From assembly GCA_021790615.1 (NCBI GenBank), contig JAJYGW010000046.1, forward strand, positions 1-8,064: DNA of 8,064 bases. The letters run 5' to 3'. The notes below the pieces were generated by a model. It ran no database searches and was not told the DNA's origin. It saw only the letters and a program-made list of their open reading frames with translations. Position numbers and translations under genes: made by a program. This document shows positions 1 through 6,295 of this stretch, piece after piece (position 1 is the first letter of the stretch; every line of letters begins with the position of its first letter). This DNA comes from Actinomycetes bacterium (GTDB lineage: Bacteria > Actinomycetota > Acidimicrobiia > Acidimicrobiales > JAKAOS01).

Positions 1-1
1 G

Positions 2-205
2 TTCTGGGTGATCGGACAGGACCTCGGAGGCATCCTCACGGGGAGCGGCACCGACCCGAACAGCGGCCCCCTCTTCGTCCTGCTGGCCGTCGCCCTGTGG
101 CAGGGCGTCCCTTCGGCGGCCCTCGACCGCCCTCGGGAGCTCCGTGGACACGTCTCCCAGCACGGAGTTGCCACCGCTGGCACGCTCGGCTCCCGGCCGA
201 CCTGA
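2..205 (+). CDS. C-terminal end of an unrecognised membrane protein (5' partial)
   Basis: The frame is open from base 2 to a TGA at 203-205, giving 67 residues that continue from outside the window. It begins FWVIGQDLGGILTG and continues GSGTDPNSGPL, then FVLLAVALW and a short soluble tail. The glycine-rich stretch followed by a hydrophobic segment (roughly residues 24-43 of the visible part) looks like the final loop and last membrane helix of an integral membrane protein. The G-x-x-TG-x-x-TDPN-x-GPL pattern looks conserved, not random, but I cannot name the family with confidence. The tail after about residue 45 has no recognisable domain. No neighbour in the window helps assign a role. Confidence 0.5.
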   Translation, partial: FWVIGQDLGGILTGSGTDPNSGPLFVLLAVALWQGVPSAALDRPRELRGHVSQHGVATAGTLGSRPT

Positions 206-279
206 GGGCGACCGAGGCGATGCCCCGACGCGTTGAGGCGGCGAGCTGGCCTGCGATGGAGGCGCTCTCGGCAGTTCGG

Positions 280-292
280 CCGGCCTCGCCGG
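280..292. terminator. Short GC hairpin, possible weak terminator
   Basis: CCGGC (280-284) and GCCGG (288-292) form a 5-bp stem with a 3-base loop. It lies between the end of the membrane-protein frame (205) and the stop of the possible minus-strand small ORF (324). That is where a shared terminator for converging genes would sit. There is no T tract, and short GC palindromes are common at this base composition, so support is weak. Confidence 0.18.
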
Positions 293-323
293 GCCGGGAG
301 TCGCGGCCGGGTCCCCTCGGGGC

Positions 324-455
324 TCAGCGATCGTCGCGGACGAGCCCGCTCCTCATCTGGCGCTCGAGCCGCCGTCCGAGCGCCGCCCGGCGGAGCAGCT
401 CGCTGGCGGCCGCCACCGTTGTACCTCCAACGACGAGTCCCACCATGTCCAACAT
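324..455 (-). CDS. Possible small protein, 43 residues
   Basis: Reading the minus strand from an ATG at 455-453 to a TGA at 326-324 gives 43 residues. The N-terminal half is hydrophobic or small-residue rich (MLDMVGLVVGGTTVAAASEL). The C-terminal half is strongly basic and charged, with many Arg and ending RDDR. A GGGAG sequence (minus strand over 467-463) lies 7 bases before the ATG, which is good Shine-Dalgarno spacing. About four-fifths of its codons end in G or C. It lies in a stretch where no plus-strand frame looks real, and it is divergent from the phosphoglucomutase gene. I recognise no family. It could be a small membrane-associated protein or a chance frame in GC-rich DNA. Confidence 0.35.
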   Translation of the reverse strand: MLDMVGLVVGGTTVAAASELLRRAALGRRLERQMRSGLVRDDR

Positions 456-693
456 CGCCTGTCTCCCATCGATCTCGCCCAACGGCGCTTCGAGCCGTCC
501 GGCCCGAACAGCTCATACCCAACCGACGCCGGTCATGCCCCTCGCCTTGCACACGAGTTCGCTCGGGCCCCCCGGCGTGGCGCCCCCGGCCATTCCTGGC
601 CAGATCCCCCGGCGGGCGCCGCAGCCAGGAGCGCCGGCCGGGGAGCACCGAGTCGGGTGGGTCGACAACAGAGGCTGTGGCGCGCCTGCCGCC
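456..693. other. Stretch without a convincing gene upstream of the phosphoglucomutase gene
   Basis: Plus-strand frames here are rich in Arg, Pro and Ser and show no family motif, as expected of non-coding or off-frame GC-rich DNA. The coding-like HAD protein begins only at about 707. The region would be the divergent promoter zone between the minus-strand small ORF and the phosphoglucomutase gene. Apart from short GC palindromes I see no clear operator or RNA structure in it. Confidence 0.4.
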
Positions 694-699
694 TAGTGT
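694..699 (+). promoter_or_regulatory. -10-like element TAGTGT, possible leaderless promoter
   Basis: TAGTGT fits the actinobacterial -10 pattern TANNNT and ends 7 bases before the GTG at 707. This places the expected transcription start at or next to the start codon, so the mRNA would be leaderless. No good Shine-Dalgarno is present before this GTG, which agrees with a leaderless start. No convincing -35 box is seen. The assignment rests on spacing and motif only. Confidence 0.35.
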
Positions 700-706
700 C
701 AGGCGC

Positions 707-1450
707 GTGTCGCTGCGGCTGCCGTCGCACATCTCTGCCTGCCTGCTCGATCTCGACGGGGTGCTCACCGAGACTGCCGTGCTCCATGCCGAGGCCTGGA
801 AGCAGGCCTTCGACGAGCTCCTCGCCCGCCGAGCGGCCGAGGCAGGCGGCGCCCTCGTGCCCTTCGACCCCGTGGCCGACTACGACGAGTACGTCGACGG
901 GCGACCGCGGGAGGACGGCACGAGGACCTTTCTCCGCGCCCGCGGCATCGAGCTTCCCGAGGGCCGTGGCGAGGATGCACCCGGCACCGAGACCGTGCAC
1001 GGCATCGCCAACCGGAAGAACGACCTCGTGCTCGCGCTGATGGCAGAGCGCGGGGTCGCCGTCTACCCGGGATCCCTGCGCTTCGTGCACGAGGCGCGCC
1101 GGCTCGGTCTCGCGACCGCCGTCGTCTCCTCGAGTGCCAACACCGCCGCGGTGCTGCAGGCGGCGGGGATCGAGCGGCTCTTCGACGTCCGCGTCGACGG
1201 CATCGTCGCCGCCGAGGAGCACCTGAGGGGCAAGCCGGCGCCGGACACCTTCCTGGCGGCCGCCTCCCGCCTCGGCCGGGCCCCCGGCGACTGCGCCGTG
1301 TTCGAGGACGCCCTCGCCGGCGTGGCGGCCGGCCGCGCCGGAGGCTTCGGCCTCGTGGTCGGGGTCGATCGGGTGGGCGCGGCCGGGGAGCTCGCCACCC
1401 ACGGCGCCGACGTGGTCGTCGCCGATCTCGCCGAGCTCATCGAGCCCTAG
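707..1450 (+). CDS. pgmB: Beta-phosphoglucomutase family HAD phosphatase/mutase
   Basis: The 247-residue product is a HAD-superfamily enzyme of the beta-phosphoglucomutase type, which interconverts beta-glucose 1-phosphate and glucose 6-phosphate in the cytosol. The catalytic DLDGV motif (residues 15-19) supplies the Asp nucleophile D15 and the acid/base D17. A helical cap follows, with VDGRPREDG (63-71) and NRKN (102-105), stretches typical of the cap in this family. Motif II is VVSSS (139-143), the motif III lysine is in GKPAPD (175-180), and the metal-binding acidic motif is FEDALAG (199-205). The frame is open much further upstream, but similarity starts only near the GTG at 707, where a TANNNT box suggests a leaderless start; GTG 677 is an alternative. 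The stop is one base before the GH65 start, so the two are surely an operon. The arrangement resembles Rv3400-Rv3401. Substrate identity is inferred from that pairing. Confidence 0.9.
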   Translation: MSLRLPSHISACLLDLDGVLTETAVLHAEAWKQAFDELLARRAAEAGGALVPFDPVADYDEYVDGRPREDGTRTFLRARGIELPEGRGEDAPGTETVHGIANRKNDLVLALMAERGVAVYPGSLRFVHEARRLGLATAVVSSSANTAAVLQAAGIERLFDVRVDGIVAAEEHLRGKPAPDTFLAAASRLGRAPGDCAVFEDALAGVAAGRAGGFGLVVGVDRVGAAGELATHGADVVVADLAELIEP

Positions 1451-1451
1451 G

Positions 1452-3809
1452 GTGTTCCGGCACCCCGCCTTCAGCGTCGAGCCGTGGTCGGTGACCGAAG
1501 CGTCCCTCGACCTCGACCTCCTGGCGCAGAGCGAGTCGGTGTTCGCCCTCTCGAACGGGCACCTCGGTCTGCGGGGCAACCTCGACGAGGGCGAGCCCCA
1601 CGGCCTGCCGGGCACCTACCTCAACTCGGTCTACGAGCTGCGCCCGCTGCCCTATGCCGAGGCCGGCTTCGGCTATCCCGAGTCCGGCCAGACGATCGTC
1701 AACGTCACCAACGGCAAGCTCATCCGCCTCCTCGTCGACGACGAGCCCTTCGACGTCCGCTACGGCGAGCTCGTCTCGCACCGCCGCACCCTCGATCTGC
1801 GCGCCGGCGTGCTTCGCCGCGAGGCCGAGTGGACGAGCCCGGCAGGCGCCCGGGTGCGGGTTCGCTCGACCCGCCTCGTCTCGCTCGTCGAGCGGGCGAT
1901 CGCCGCCGTCCGTTTCGAGGTGGAGCCGCTCGATCGCGCCGTCCAGGTCGTCCTGCAGTCCGAGCTCGTCGCCAACGAGGCGCTCCCGGTGCGCCCCGCC
2001 GAGGACCCGCGGGCCGCGGCAGCTCTCGACCGCCCGCTCGAGATCGAGGAGGCACTCTCCTGGGAGTCGGGCGGCATGCTCGTCCACCGCGTCCGGCGCA
2101 GCGGCCTGTTGCTGGCGGCTGCCATGGAGCACGTCGTGGAGGCGCCCGGGGAGAGCGAGGTCTCGACCGAGTGCTCGCCCGATGTCGCCCGACTCGGCGT
2201 GATCGGGCGGCTCCAGCCGGGCGAGCGGCTCGTGCTCACGAAGTTCCTCGCCTACGGCTGGTCGGCCATGCGCTCGCGCCCGGCCCTGCACGACCAGGTC
2301 CGCGGGGCGCTCCAGGCCGCCCGCCACACGGGCTGGGAAGGACTGTGCGCCGAGCAGCGGCACTTCCTCGAGGAGTTCTGGGACGGCGTCGACGTCGAGC
2401 TCGACGGCGACCCGGAGGTCCAGCAGGCCGTCCGCTTCTCGATCTTCCACGTGCTCCAGGCCGGCGCCCGCGCCGAGGGACGGCCGATCCCCGCCAAGGG
2501 CCTCACCGGCCCCGGCTACGACGGGCACGTCTTCTGGGACACCGAGGTCTACGTGCTCGCCCTGCTCAGCCTGTGCCGCCCCGACGCCGTCGCCGCCGCG
2601 TTGTCCTGGCGGCATGCGACACTTCCGGCGGCGCGCGCCCGCGCCCGCCAGCTCCACCTCGCCGGCGCCGTCTTCCCCTGGCGGACGATCAACGGGGCCG
2701 ACTGCTCGGCCTACTGGCCGGCCGGCACCGCCGCCTTCCACATCGGCGCCGGTGTGGCCCATGGCGTCCTCCGCTACCTGCGGGCGACGGGTGACGAGGA
2801 GTTCGCCGCCGGCACCGGGCTCGAGCTGCTCGTCGAGACGGCGCGGCTGTGGCGGTCGCTCGGCCACCACCACGTCGACGGCACCTTCCGCATCGACGGG
2901 GTGACCGGACCGGACGAGTACAGCGCGCTCTCCGACAACAACGTCTACACGAACCTCATGGCCGAGCAGAACCTTCGGGCGGCCGCCGACGGCTGCGCCC
3001 GCCACCCAGCCGCCGCCCGGGCCCTCGGCGTCGACGACGAGGAGGCCGCCGCCTGGCGCGACGCCGCCCGGGGCATGTACGTGCCCTACGACACCCGTCT
3101 CGGCGTCCACCCGCAGGCGGAGGGGTTCACCGACCATGAGGCGTGGGACTTCGCCGCCACCGATGCCGAGCAGTACCCGCTGCTCCTGCACTTCCCCTAC
3201 TTCGACCTCTACCGCAAGCAGGTCGTGAAGCAGGCGGACCTCGTGCTCGCCATGCAGCTGCGCGGGGATGCCTTCACTCCCGAGGACAAGGCGCGCAACG
3301 TCGAGTACTACGAGCCGATCACCGTCCGGGACTCGTCGCTCTCGGCGTGCAGCCAGGCGGTGATGGCGGCAGAGACGGGGCACCTCGACCTCGCCTACGA
3401 CTACGTCGGCGAGTCCTCGCTCATCGACCTCGCCGACCTCGAGCACAACACGAGCGACGGGTTGCACATGGCCTCGCTCGCCGGTGCCTGGATCGCCCTC
3501 GTCGAGGGCCTCGGAGGCCTCCGCCTGCACGAGGACCGGCTGCTGTTCCGGCCGCGGCTGCCGGACCGCCTGCACGGGCTGCGCTTCCGGCTCCTCTATC
3601 GCGCCTGTCGCCTCGAGGTCGAGCTGCGGGCGGCCGAGGCGCGCTACCGCCTGCTCGCCGGCGACGAGCTGAGCCTCTGGCACTACGAGACCGTCGTGCA
3701 CCTCGAGCCCGGCGGTGAGGAGCGGCAAGCGATCCCACCCCTCGCCGCCGGCCGGCGGCCCCGCCAGCCGCTCGGTCGCGAGCCGCGCCGCCAGAGCCGC
3801 GGCCAATGA
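1452..3809 (+). CDS. Glycoside hydrolase family 65 disaccharide phosphorylase
   Basis: This 785-residue protein matches the whole length of GH65 phosphorylases (trehalose, maltose, kojibiose and related), which cleave an alpha-glucosidic bond with phosphate to give beta-glucose 1-phosphate and glucose. The N-terminal beta-sandwich (about 1-270) carries LLAQSESVFALSNGHLGLRG. A linker leads to the (alpha/alpha)6 barrel with GHVFWDTE (358-365), AYWPAGTAA (420-428) and GVTGPDEY (483-490), in which E489 is the expected general acid. KQAD (593-596) and RDSSLSACSQA (626-636) correspond to the active-site and phosphate-binding region. A small beta C-domain ends in a basic, proline-rich tail (about 755-785) that looks unconserved. 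Length and N-terminus closely resemble Rv3401. GTG 1452 follows the mutase stop by one base and has no clear Shine-Dalgarno, so translation is probably coupled. Substrate specificity cannot be read from the sequence; trehalose or maltose is most likely. Confidence 0.92.
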   Translation: MFRHPAFSVEPWSVTEASLDLDLLAQSESVFALSNGHLGLRGNLDEGEPHGLPGTYLNSVYELRPLPYAEAGFGYPESGQTIVNVTNGKLIRLLVDDEPFDVRYGELVSHRRTLDLRAGVLRREAEWTSPAGARVRVRSTRLVSLVERAIAAVRFEVEPLDRAVQVVLQSELVANEALPVRPAEDPRAAAALDRPLEIEEALSWESGGMLVHRVRRSGLLLAAAMEHVVEAPGESEVSTECSPDVARLGVIGRLQPGERLVLTKFLAYGWSAMRSRPALHDQVRGALQAARHTGWEGLCAEQRHFLEEFWDGVDVELDGDPEVQQAVRFSIFHVLQAGARAEGRPIPAKGLTGPGYDGHVFWDTEVYVLALLSLCRPDAVAAALSWRHATLPAARARARQLHLAGAVFPWRTINGADCSAYWPAGTAAFHIGAGVAHGVLRYLRATGDEEFAAGTGLELLVETARLWRSLGHHHVDGTFRIDGVTGPDEYSALSDNNVYTNLMAEQNLRAAADGCARHPAAARALGVDDEEAAAWRDAARGMYVPYDTRLGVHPQAEGFTDHEAWDFAATDAEQYPLLLHFPYFDLYRKQVVKQADLVLAMQLRGDAFTPEDKARNVEYYEPITVRDSSLSACSQAVMAAETGHLDLAYDYVGESSLIDLADLEHNTSDGLHMASLAGAWIALVEGLGGLRLHEDRLLFRPRLPDRLHGLRFRLLYRACRLEVELRAAEARYRLLAGDELSLWHYETVVHLEPGGEERQAIPPLAAGRRPRQPLGREPRRQSRGQ

Positions 3810-3850
3810 GCGCTGCCCGGCCGACCGCGTCGGCGCCGCGGCCGGCGCCA

Positions 3851-3856
3851 TAGCCT
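3851..3856 (+). promoter_or_regulatory. -10-like element TAGCCT, possible leaderless promoter
   Basis: TAGCCT fits TANNNT and ends 8 bases before the ATG at 3865, the spacing expected for a leaderless transcript. The AGGG immediately before the ATG is too close to act as a normal ribosome site. No clear -35 is visible in the GC-rich sequence upstream. If real, it separates the SRPBCC-like gene from the GH65 operon even though only 55 bases lie between them. Confidence 0.38.
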
Positions 3857-3864
3857 TGACAGGG

Positions 3865-4431
3865 ATGGCAACAGCAGCCGGCGGCCGACGCGACGGGTCC
3901 GCAGGACGCCTCCGCAGCTGGCTCGGCGTGCCCGGCGGGACGAGCTCGGTCGAGTGGGAGCCGGCGCGCGAGGAGCATCTGCGTGTCATTCGTCCGGTGA
4001 GCCGCCCGCCCGCCGACATCGACCGGATCCTCCATGTCGAGCCGGCGGAGCTCATCCGCCTCGCCTATGGCGGGGAGGCCCTCACGACGCCGCGCATCGT
4101 CCGCCTCCAGCTCTCGGGCCGCCTGCCCCGGCTGAGGCTCCCCGTGGAGGTCGACTGCCTGAGCCCGGTCACAGGCGGCGCCGAGGCGGGCATCACGATC
4201 CGCTGGCGAGCCGCCGCCCTCGGGGCGTTCTTCCCCGAGATGTCCGCCGACCTGCACGTCCAGCCGCACAGCTCGGGGGAGGCGTCCCTCGAGCTGGATG
4301 CCCGCTACCGGCCGCCACTCGGCCTGCTCGGCCTGCTCGCCGACCAGCTCGTCGGCCGCTTCGTCGCCGCCGCCACCGCTCAGCAGTTCCTCGAGCGGCT
4401 GGCAGCCAGCGTCGACGAGCAGGCCGCCTGA
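3865..4431 (+). CDS. SRPBCC/START-like hypothetical protein
   Basis: The 188-residue product starts with a disordered Gly/Arg/Ala segment (1-27), then a domain with alternating beta-type stretches (WEPAREEHLRVIRPV near 31; RIVRLQLSGRLPRLRLPVEV near 78-96; AGITIRWRAA near 109-117). The ending, LELDARYRPPLGLLGLL (142-158) followed by the helix DQLVGRFVAAATAQQFLERLA (160-180), is the kind of last strand plus long C-terminal helix seen in SRPBCC (polyketide cyclase/START-like) proteins, many annotated only as hypothetical in actinobacteria. It should be a soluble cytosolic protein; no signal peptide or membrane helix is seen. The frame is open back to 3715 inside the GH65 gene, but those extra residues are low-complexity and overlap real coding, so ATG 3865 is preferred, supported by the TANNNT box. 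Ligand and role are unknown. Confidence 0.75.
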   Translation: MATAAGGRRDGSAGRLRSWLGVPGGTSSVEWEPAREEHLRVIRPVSRPPADIDRILHVEPAELIRLAYGGEALTTPRIVRLQLSGRLPRLRLPVEVDCLSPVTGGAEAGITIRWRAAALGAFFPEMSADLHVQPHSSGEASLELDARYRPPLGLLGLLADQLVGRFVAAATAQQFLERLAASVDEQAA

Positions 4432-4436
4432 CGGCG

Positions 4437-4451
4437 AGCGCCTCTGGCGCT
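4437..4451 (+). terminator. Hairpin just after the SRPBCC-like gene
   Basis: AGCGCC (4437-4442), loop TCT, then GGCGCT (4446-4451) form a perfect 6-bp stem that begins 6 bases after the stop codon. Its position fits an intrinsic-type terminator, but there is no T tract, as is common in high-GC actinobacteria. Further short GC palindromes follow up to about 4525. Confidence 0.35.
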
Positions 4452-4605
4452 GGGGCGACGCAGCCGGTCACGGCCGGCGGCCGCCGAGGCCTCTCGGCTC
4501 CCGAGCGCCTGCTCCGGCCTGAGCGGGCTCTCACGCCGACATCTCCGTGGGTGCCGGTGAGGCGTCCGCAGGCTTGACCGGCACTTTCACCTGCCGCTCA
4601 GGCAC

Positions 4606-4651
4606 TTCCAAGCGGGTTCCCAGGGGCCCTTCACATTGACTTCAGGTTGAC
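4606..4651 (+). promoter_or_regulatory. Tandem 11-bp TTC-type repeats upstream of the LCP gene
   Basis: Two pairs of head-to-tail 11-mers stand here: TTCCAAGCGGG (4606-4616) with TTCCCAGGGGC (4617-4627), then after CC, TTCACATTGAC (4630-4640) with TTCAGGTTGAC (4641-4651). The second pair agrees at 9 of 11 positions and the first at 8 of 11. Half-sites repeated every 11 bp, one helical turn, are typical of OmpR/PhoB-family response-regulator boxes, including the actinobacterial PHO box with its TTCAC core. A weaker pair may lie upstream (TTCAC at 4586, CTCAG at 4597). The last pair also includes TTGACT (4636) and TTGACG (4647), which could serve as -35 elements, although no good -10 is seen. 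The end is 27 bases before the LCP ATG. Confidence 0.4.
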
Positions 4652-4678
4652 GGGGGATGGTGATGATGTGAGCGAACC

Positions 4679-5962
4679 ATGTCCGATCCGCTGAACCCCG
4701 CGCCGCAGCACTCAGAGACCAGCGCTCGAACCGCCCGGAGGGCGGCGAGAAGGGAGAAGAGGCGCAGCCGGACCCGCCGCCAGCGCTGGACGCGGCGTGT
4801 CGTCGGCGGTGTCAGCGCTGTCGTCCTGCTGGCGCTCGTCGCAGGCGGCGCCGGCTGGTGGTACGTGAACTACCGGCTCGGCCAGGTGACACGCATCCAC
4901 GTCCAGAACGGCGTCCTCGCGTCAACGCCCGCCAAGCCGGGCGCCCCCTTCAACGTCATGCTGGTCGGCTCCGACTCCCGCTCGTTCGTCCACACCCACA
5001 GCCAGTCGGTCGCCTTCGGCAACACCTCCACCTACGGCGGCCAGCGGAGCGACGTCCTCATCATCGCCAGGTTCGTCCCGGCCACCAAGCAGGTCTACCT
5101 CCTCTCGATGCCACGCGACCTGTGGGTCCACATCCCGGGGCACGTCCAGTACATCTCGGGGATGAACCGGATCAACGCCGCCTTCAACCAAGGCCCGGGC
5201 CTGCTCATCAAGACGGTCAAGCAGGACTTCGGGATCTCGATCTCCCACTTCGCCGAGGTGAACTTCCCTGGCTTCGAGAACATGGTGACCTCGATCGGCG
5301 GCATCAAGATCAACTTCCCGATGAAGCTGCGCGACCACTACAGCGGCCTCAGCATCCAGCACACGGGCTGCCAGCTCATCTCGGGGGGGATGGCGCTCGC
5401 CTACGTGCGCAGCCGGCACCTCTACTACTACCGCAACGGGCAGTGGAACTACGATGGGATGAGCGACTGGAGCCGGATCCTCCGCCAGGACGTCTTCTTC
5501 CACGCCCTGCTCGCCCAGGTGAAGGCGAACTTCACCAACCCGCTGGCGATGAACAACCTCCTCACGACCACCGTCCACAACCTCGCTTTCGACTCGACGT
5601 TCACCAACAGCGACCTGTTGCACCTCGCCCTCGAGTTCCGCTCGACGACCGGCGCCGACATCCACAACGAGGTGCTCCCGACGATCCCGACGGTGATCAA
5701 CGGGATGGACGTCCTGCTGCCGGCGATGCGCTACGACCGCCCCATGATCCAGAAGTTCCTCGCCGAGGGGACGGGCCGGCACCCGGGCGCGCCGAAGGCT
5801 GCGTCGACGGGCTCCGGCCATTCGACGAGCACCACCTCGAGGCGCTCGACGAGCTCGAGCACCTCCTCGCCGCCCTCCACCACGACCACGACCACGACGA
5901 CGCCGCCGGCGAACGTCGTGTTCGACACCCAGTCGGAGCCCTGGAACGGGACACCCTGTTGA
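4679..5962 (+). CDS. LytR-CpsA-Psr (LCP) family cell-wall polymer ligase
   Basis: The 427-residue protein is a type II membrane protein of the LCP family, which transfers lipid-linked wall polymers (teichoic acid, arabinogalactan or capsule) onto peptidoglycan outside the membrane. A basic cytosolic N-terminus (15-40, many Arg/Lys) precedes one membrane helix (about 41-63). The LCP domain spans about 90-285: GSDSR (97-101), RSD (123-125), SMPRD (143-147), NRINAAF (163-169), GGIKINFP (207-214), LAYVRSRH (240-247) and DWSRILRQD (263-271). These hold the Asp and Arg residues that bind the pyrophosphate and metal. After a smaller C-terminal region comes a Ser/Thr/Pro-rich linker (about 375-410, with eight Thr in a row) and the end FDTQSEPWNGTPC with a terminal Cys. 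ATG 4679 is chosen because upstream ATGs (4657, 4663, 4666) are out of frame and run into a TGA at 4669. Polymer specificity is not evident. Confidence 0.92.
   Translation: MSDPLNPAPQHSETSARTARRAARREKRRSRTRRQRWTRRVVGGVSAVVLLALVAGGAGWWYVNYRLGQVTRIHVQNGVLASTPAKPGAPFNVMLVGSDSRSFVHTHSQSVAFGNTSTYGGQRSDVLIIARFVPATKQVYLLSMPRDLWVHIPGHVQYISGMNRINAAFNQGPGLLIKTVKQDFGISISHFAEVNFPGFENMVTSIGGIKINFPMKLRDHYSGLSIQHTGCQLISGGMALAYVRSRHLYYYRNGQWNYDGMSDWSRILRQDVFFHALLAQVKANFTNPLAMNNLLTTTVHNLAFDSTFTNSDLLHLALEFRSTTGADIHNEVLPTIPTVINGMDVLLPAMRYDRPMIQKFLAEGTGRHPGAPKAASTGSGHSTSTTSRRSTSSSTSSPPSTTTTTTTTPPANVVFDTQSEPWNGTPC
5801..5908 (+). repeat. Low-complexity Ser/Thr-rich coding segment
   Basis: This part of the LCP gene encodes residues about 375-410, almost entirely Ser, Thr, Pro and Gly, with repeated accacg-type trinucleotides near 5878-5901. 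It would form a flexible linker outside the membrane. Such simple repeats may vary in length between strains. Confidence 0.6.
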
Positions 5963-5964
5963 GG

Positions 5965-6018
5965 AGGCTCCCGGCGCCCCGTCGCTACCCGCTCGCCAGC
6001 AGCGGCTCGGGGGAGCCT
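5965..6018 (+). terminator. Two-tier hairpin after the LCP gene
   Basis: AGGCTCCC (5965-5972) pairs perfectly with GGGAGCCT (6011-6018), and inside this the sequence CCGCT ... AGCGG can form a second 5-bp stem. The structure starts two bases after the LCP stop, a position that fits transcription termination. There is no T tract, so a role in mRNA 3' end stability is equally possible. Confidence 0.35.
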
Positions 6019-6285
6019 GTGTCGGCGTCACCGGGGACCAGGAGACTCGACCAGGCGTGACGCTCGAGGGGCGGGCACCTGCGGCGGTTCCCGTCCCGTC
6101 GTGGTCCGACGGCCTCCGGACCCTGTGGCACCTGCCGGCTGAACAACGACGTCTCCGCCCGGGCTCGGACAGCGTGCCCTCGCTCGCCCGGAGTGCACCA
6201 CGCTTGCTCGTGCGCGCCGGGTCCGGTGATGCCCTGCGAGGATGGGTGGACGTCCTGTGGTCGGCCCGCTCTCGGCCGTGTGAAG
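6019..6285. other. Gap between the LCP and LLM genes, no convincing gene
   Basis: No frame here shows a recognisable protein. A plus-strand frame from GTG 6057 runs 84 codons but overlaps the LLM start and lacks family features. Two palindromes stand out: GGTCCG (6103-6108) with CGGACC (6117-6122) around an 8-base spacer, which could be a dimeric repressor operator, and CGGCC (6262-6266) with GGCCG (6274-6278) just before the LLM ribosome site. No clear -35/-10 pair is seen. Confidence 0.35.
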
Positions 6286-6291
6286 AAGGAG
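6286..6291 (+). promoter_or_regulatory. Strong Shine-Dalgarno AAGGAG for the LLM gene
   Basis: AAGGAG sits 4 bases before ATG 6296 within the purine-rich run GAAGAAGGAG. It fixes the start of the LLM oxidoreductase and contrasts with the weak or missing ribosome sites of the other plus-strand genes in this window. Confidence 0.7.
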
Positions 6292-6295
6292 CGAG

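Noticed and set aside
313..322. CCCCTCGGGG palindrome as a terminator for the small minus-strand ORF
   Set aside because: The two-base loop is too small for a stable hairpin with the full stem, and such motifs are frequent at this GC content.
97..696. 199-codon plus-strand frame upstream of the phosphoglucomutase gene
   Set aside because: The product is Arg/Pro/Ser/Ala-rich with no recognisable domain, overlaps the left-edge frame, and looks like chance open reading in GC-rich DNA.
233..706. N-terminal extension of the HAD protein back to ATG 233
   Set aside because: The extra 158 residues are arginine-rich low-complexity sequence. Family members begin a few residues before the DLDGV motif, and a TANNNT box supports the start at 707.
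533..1615. 360-codon minus-strand frame opposite the phosphoglucomutase gene
   Set aside because: It covers a gene with all HAD motifs in order on the other strand. No motif is seen in the translation.
1437..4055. 872-codon open frame on the minus strand opposite the GH65 gene
   Set aside because: It mirrors the GH65 gene, whose codons end mostly in G or C so that stops rarely appear in antisense. The product is low-complexity and has no family motif, whereas the GH65 reading is unmistakable.
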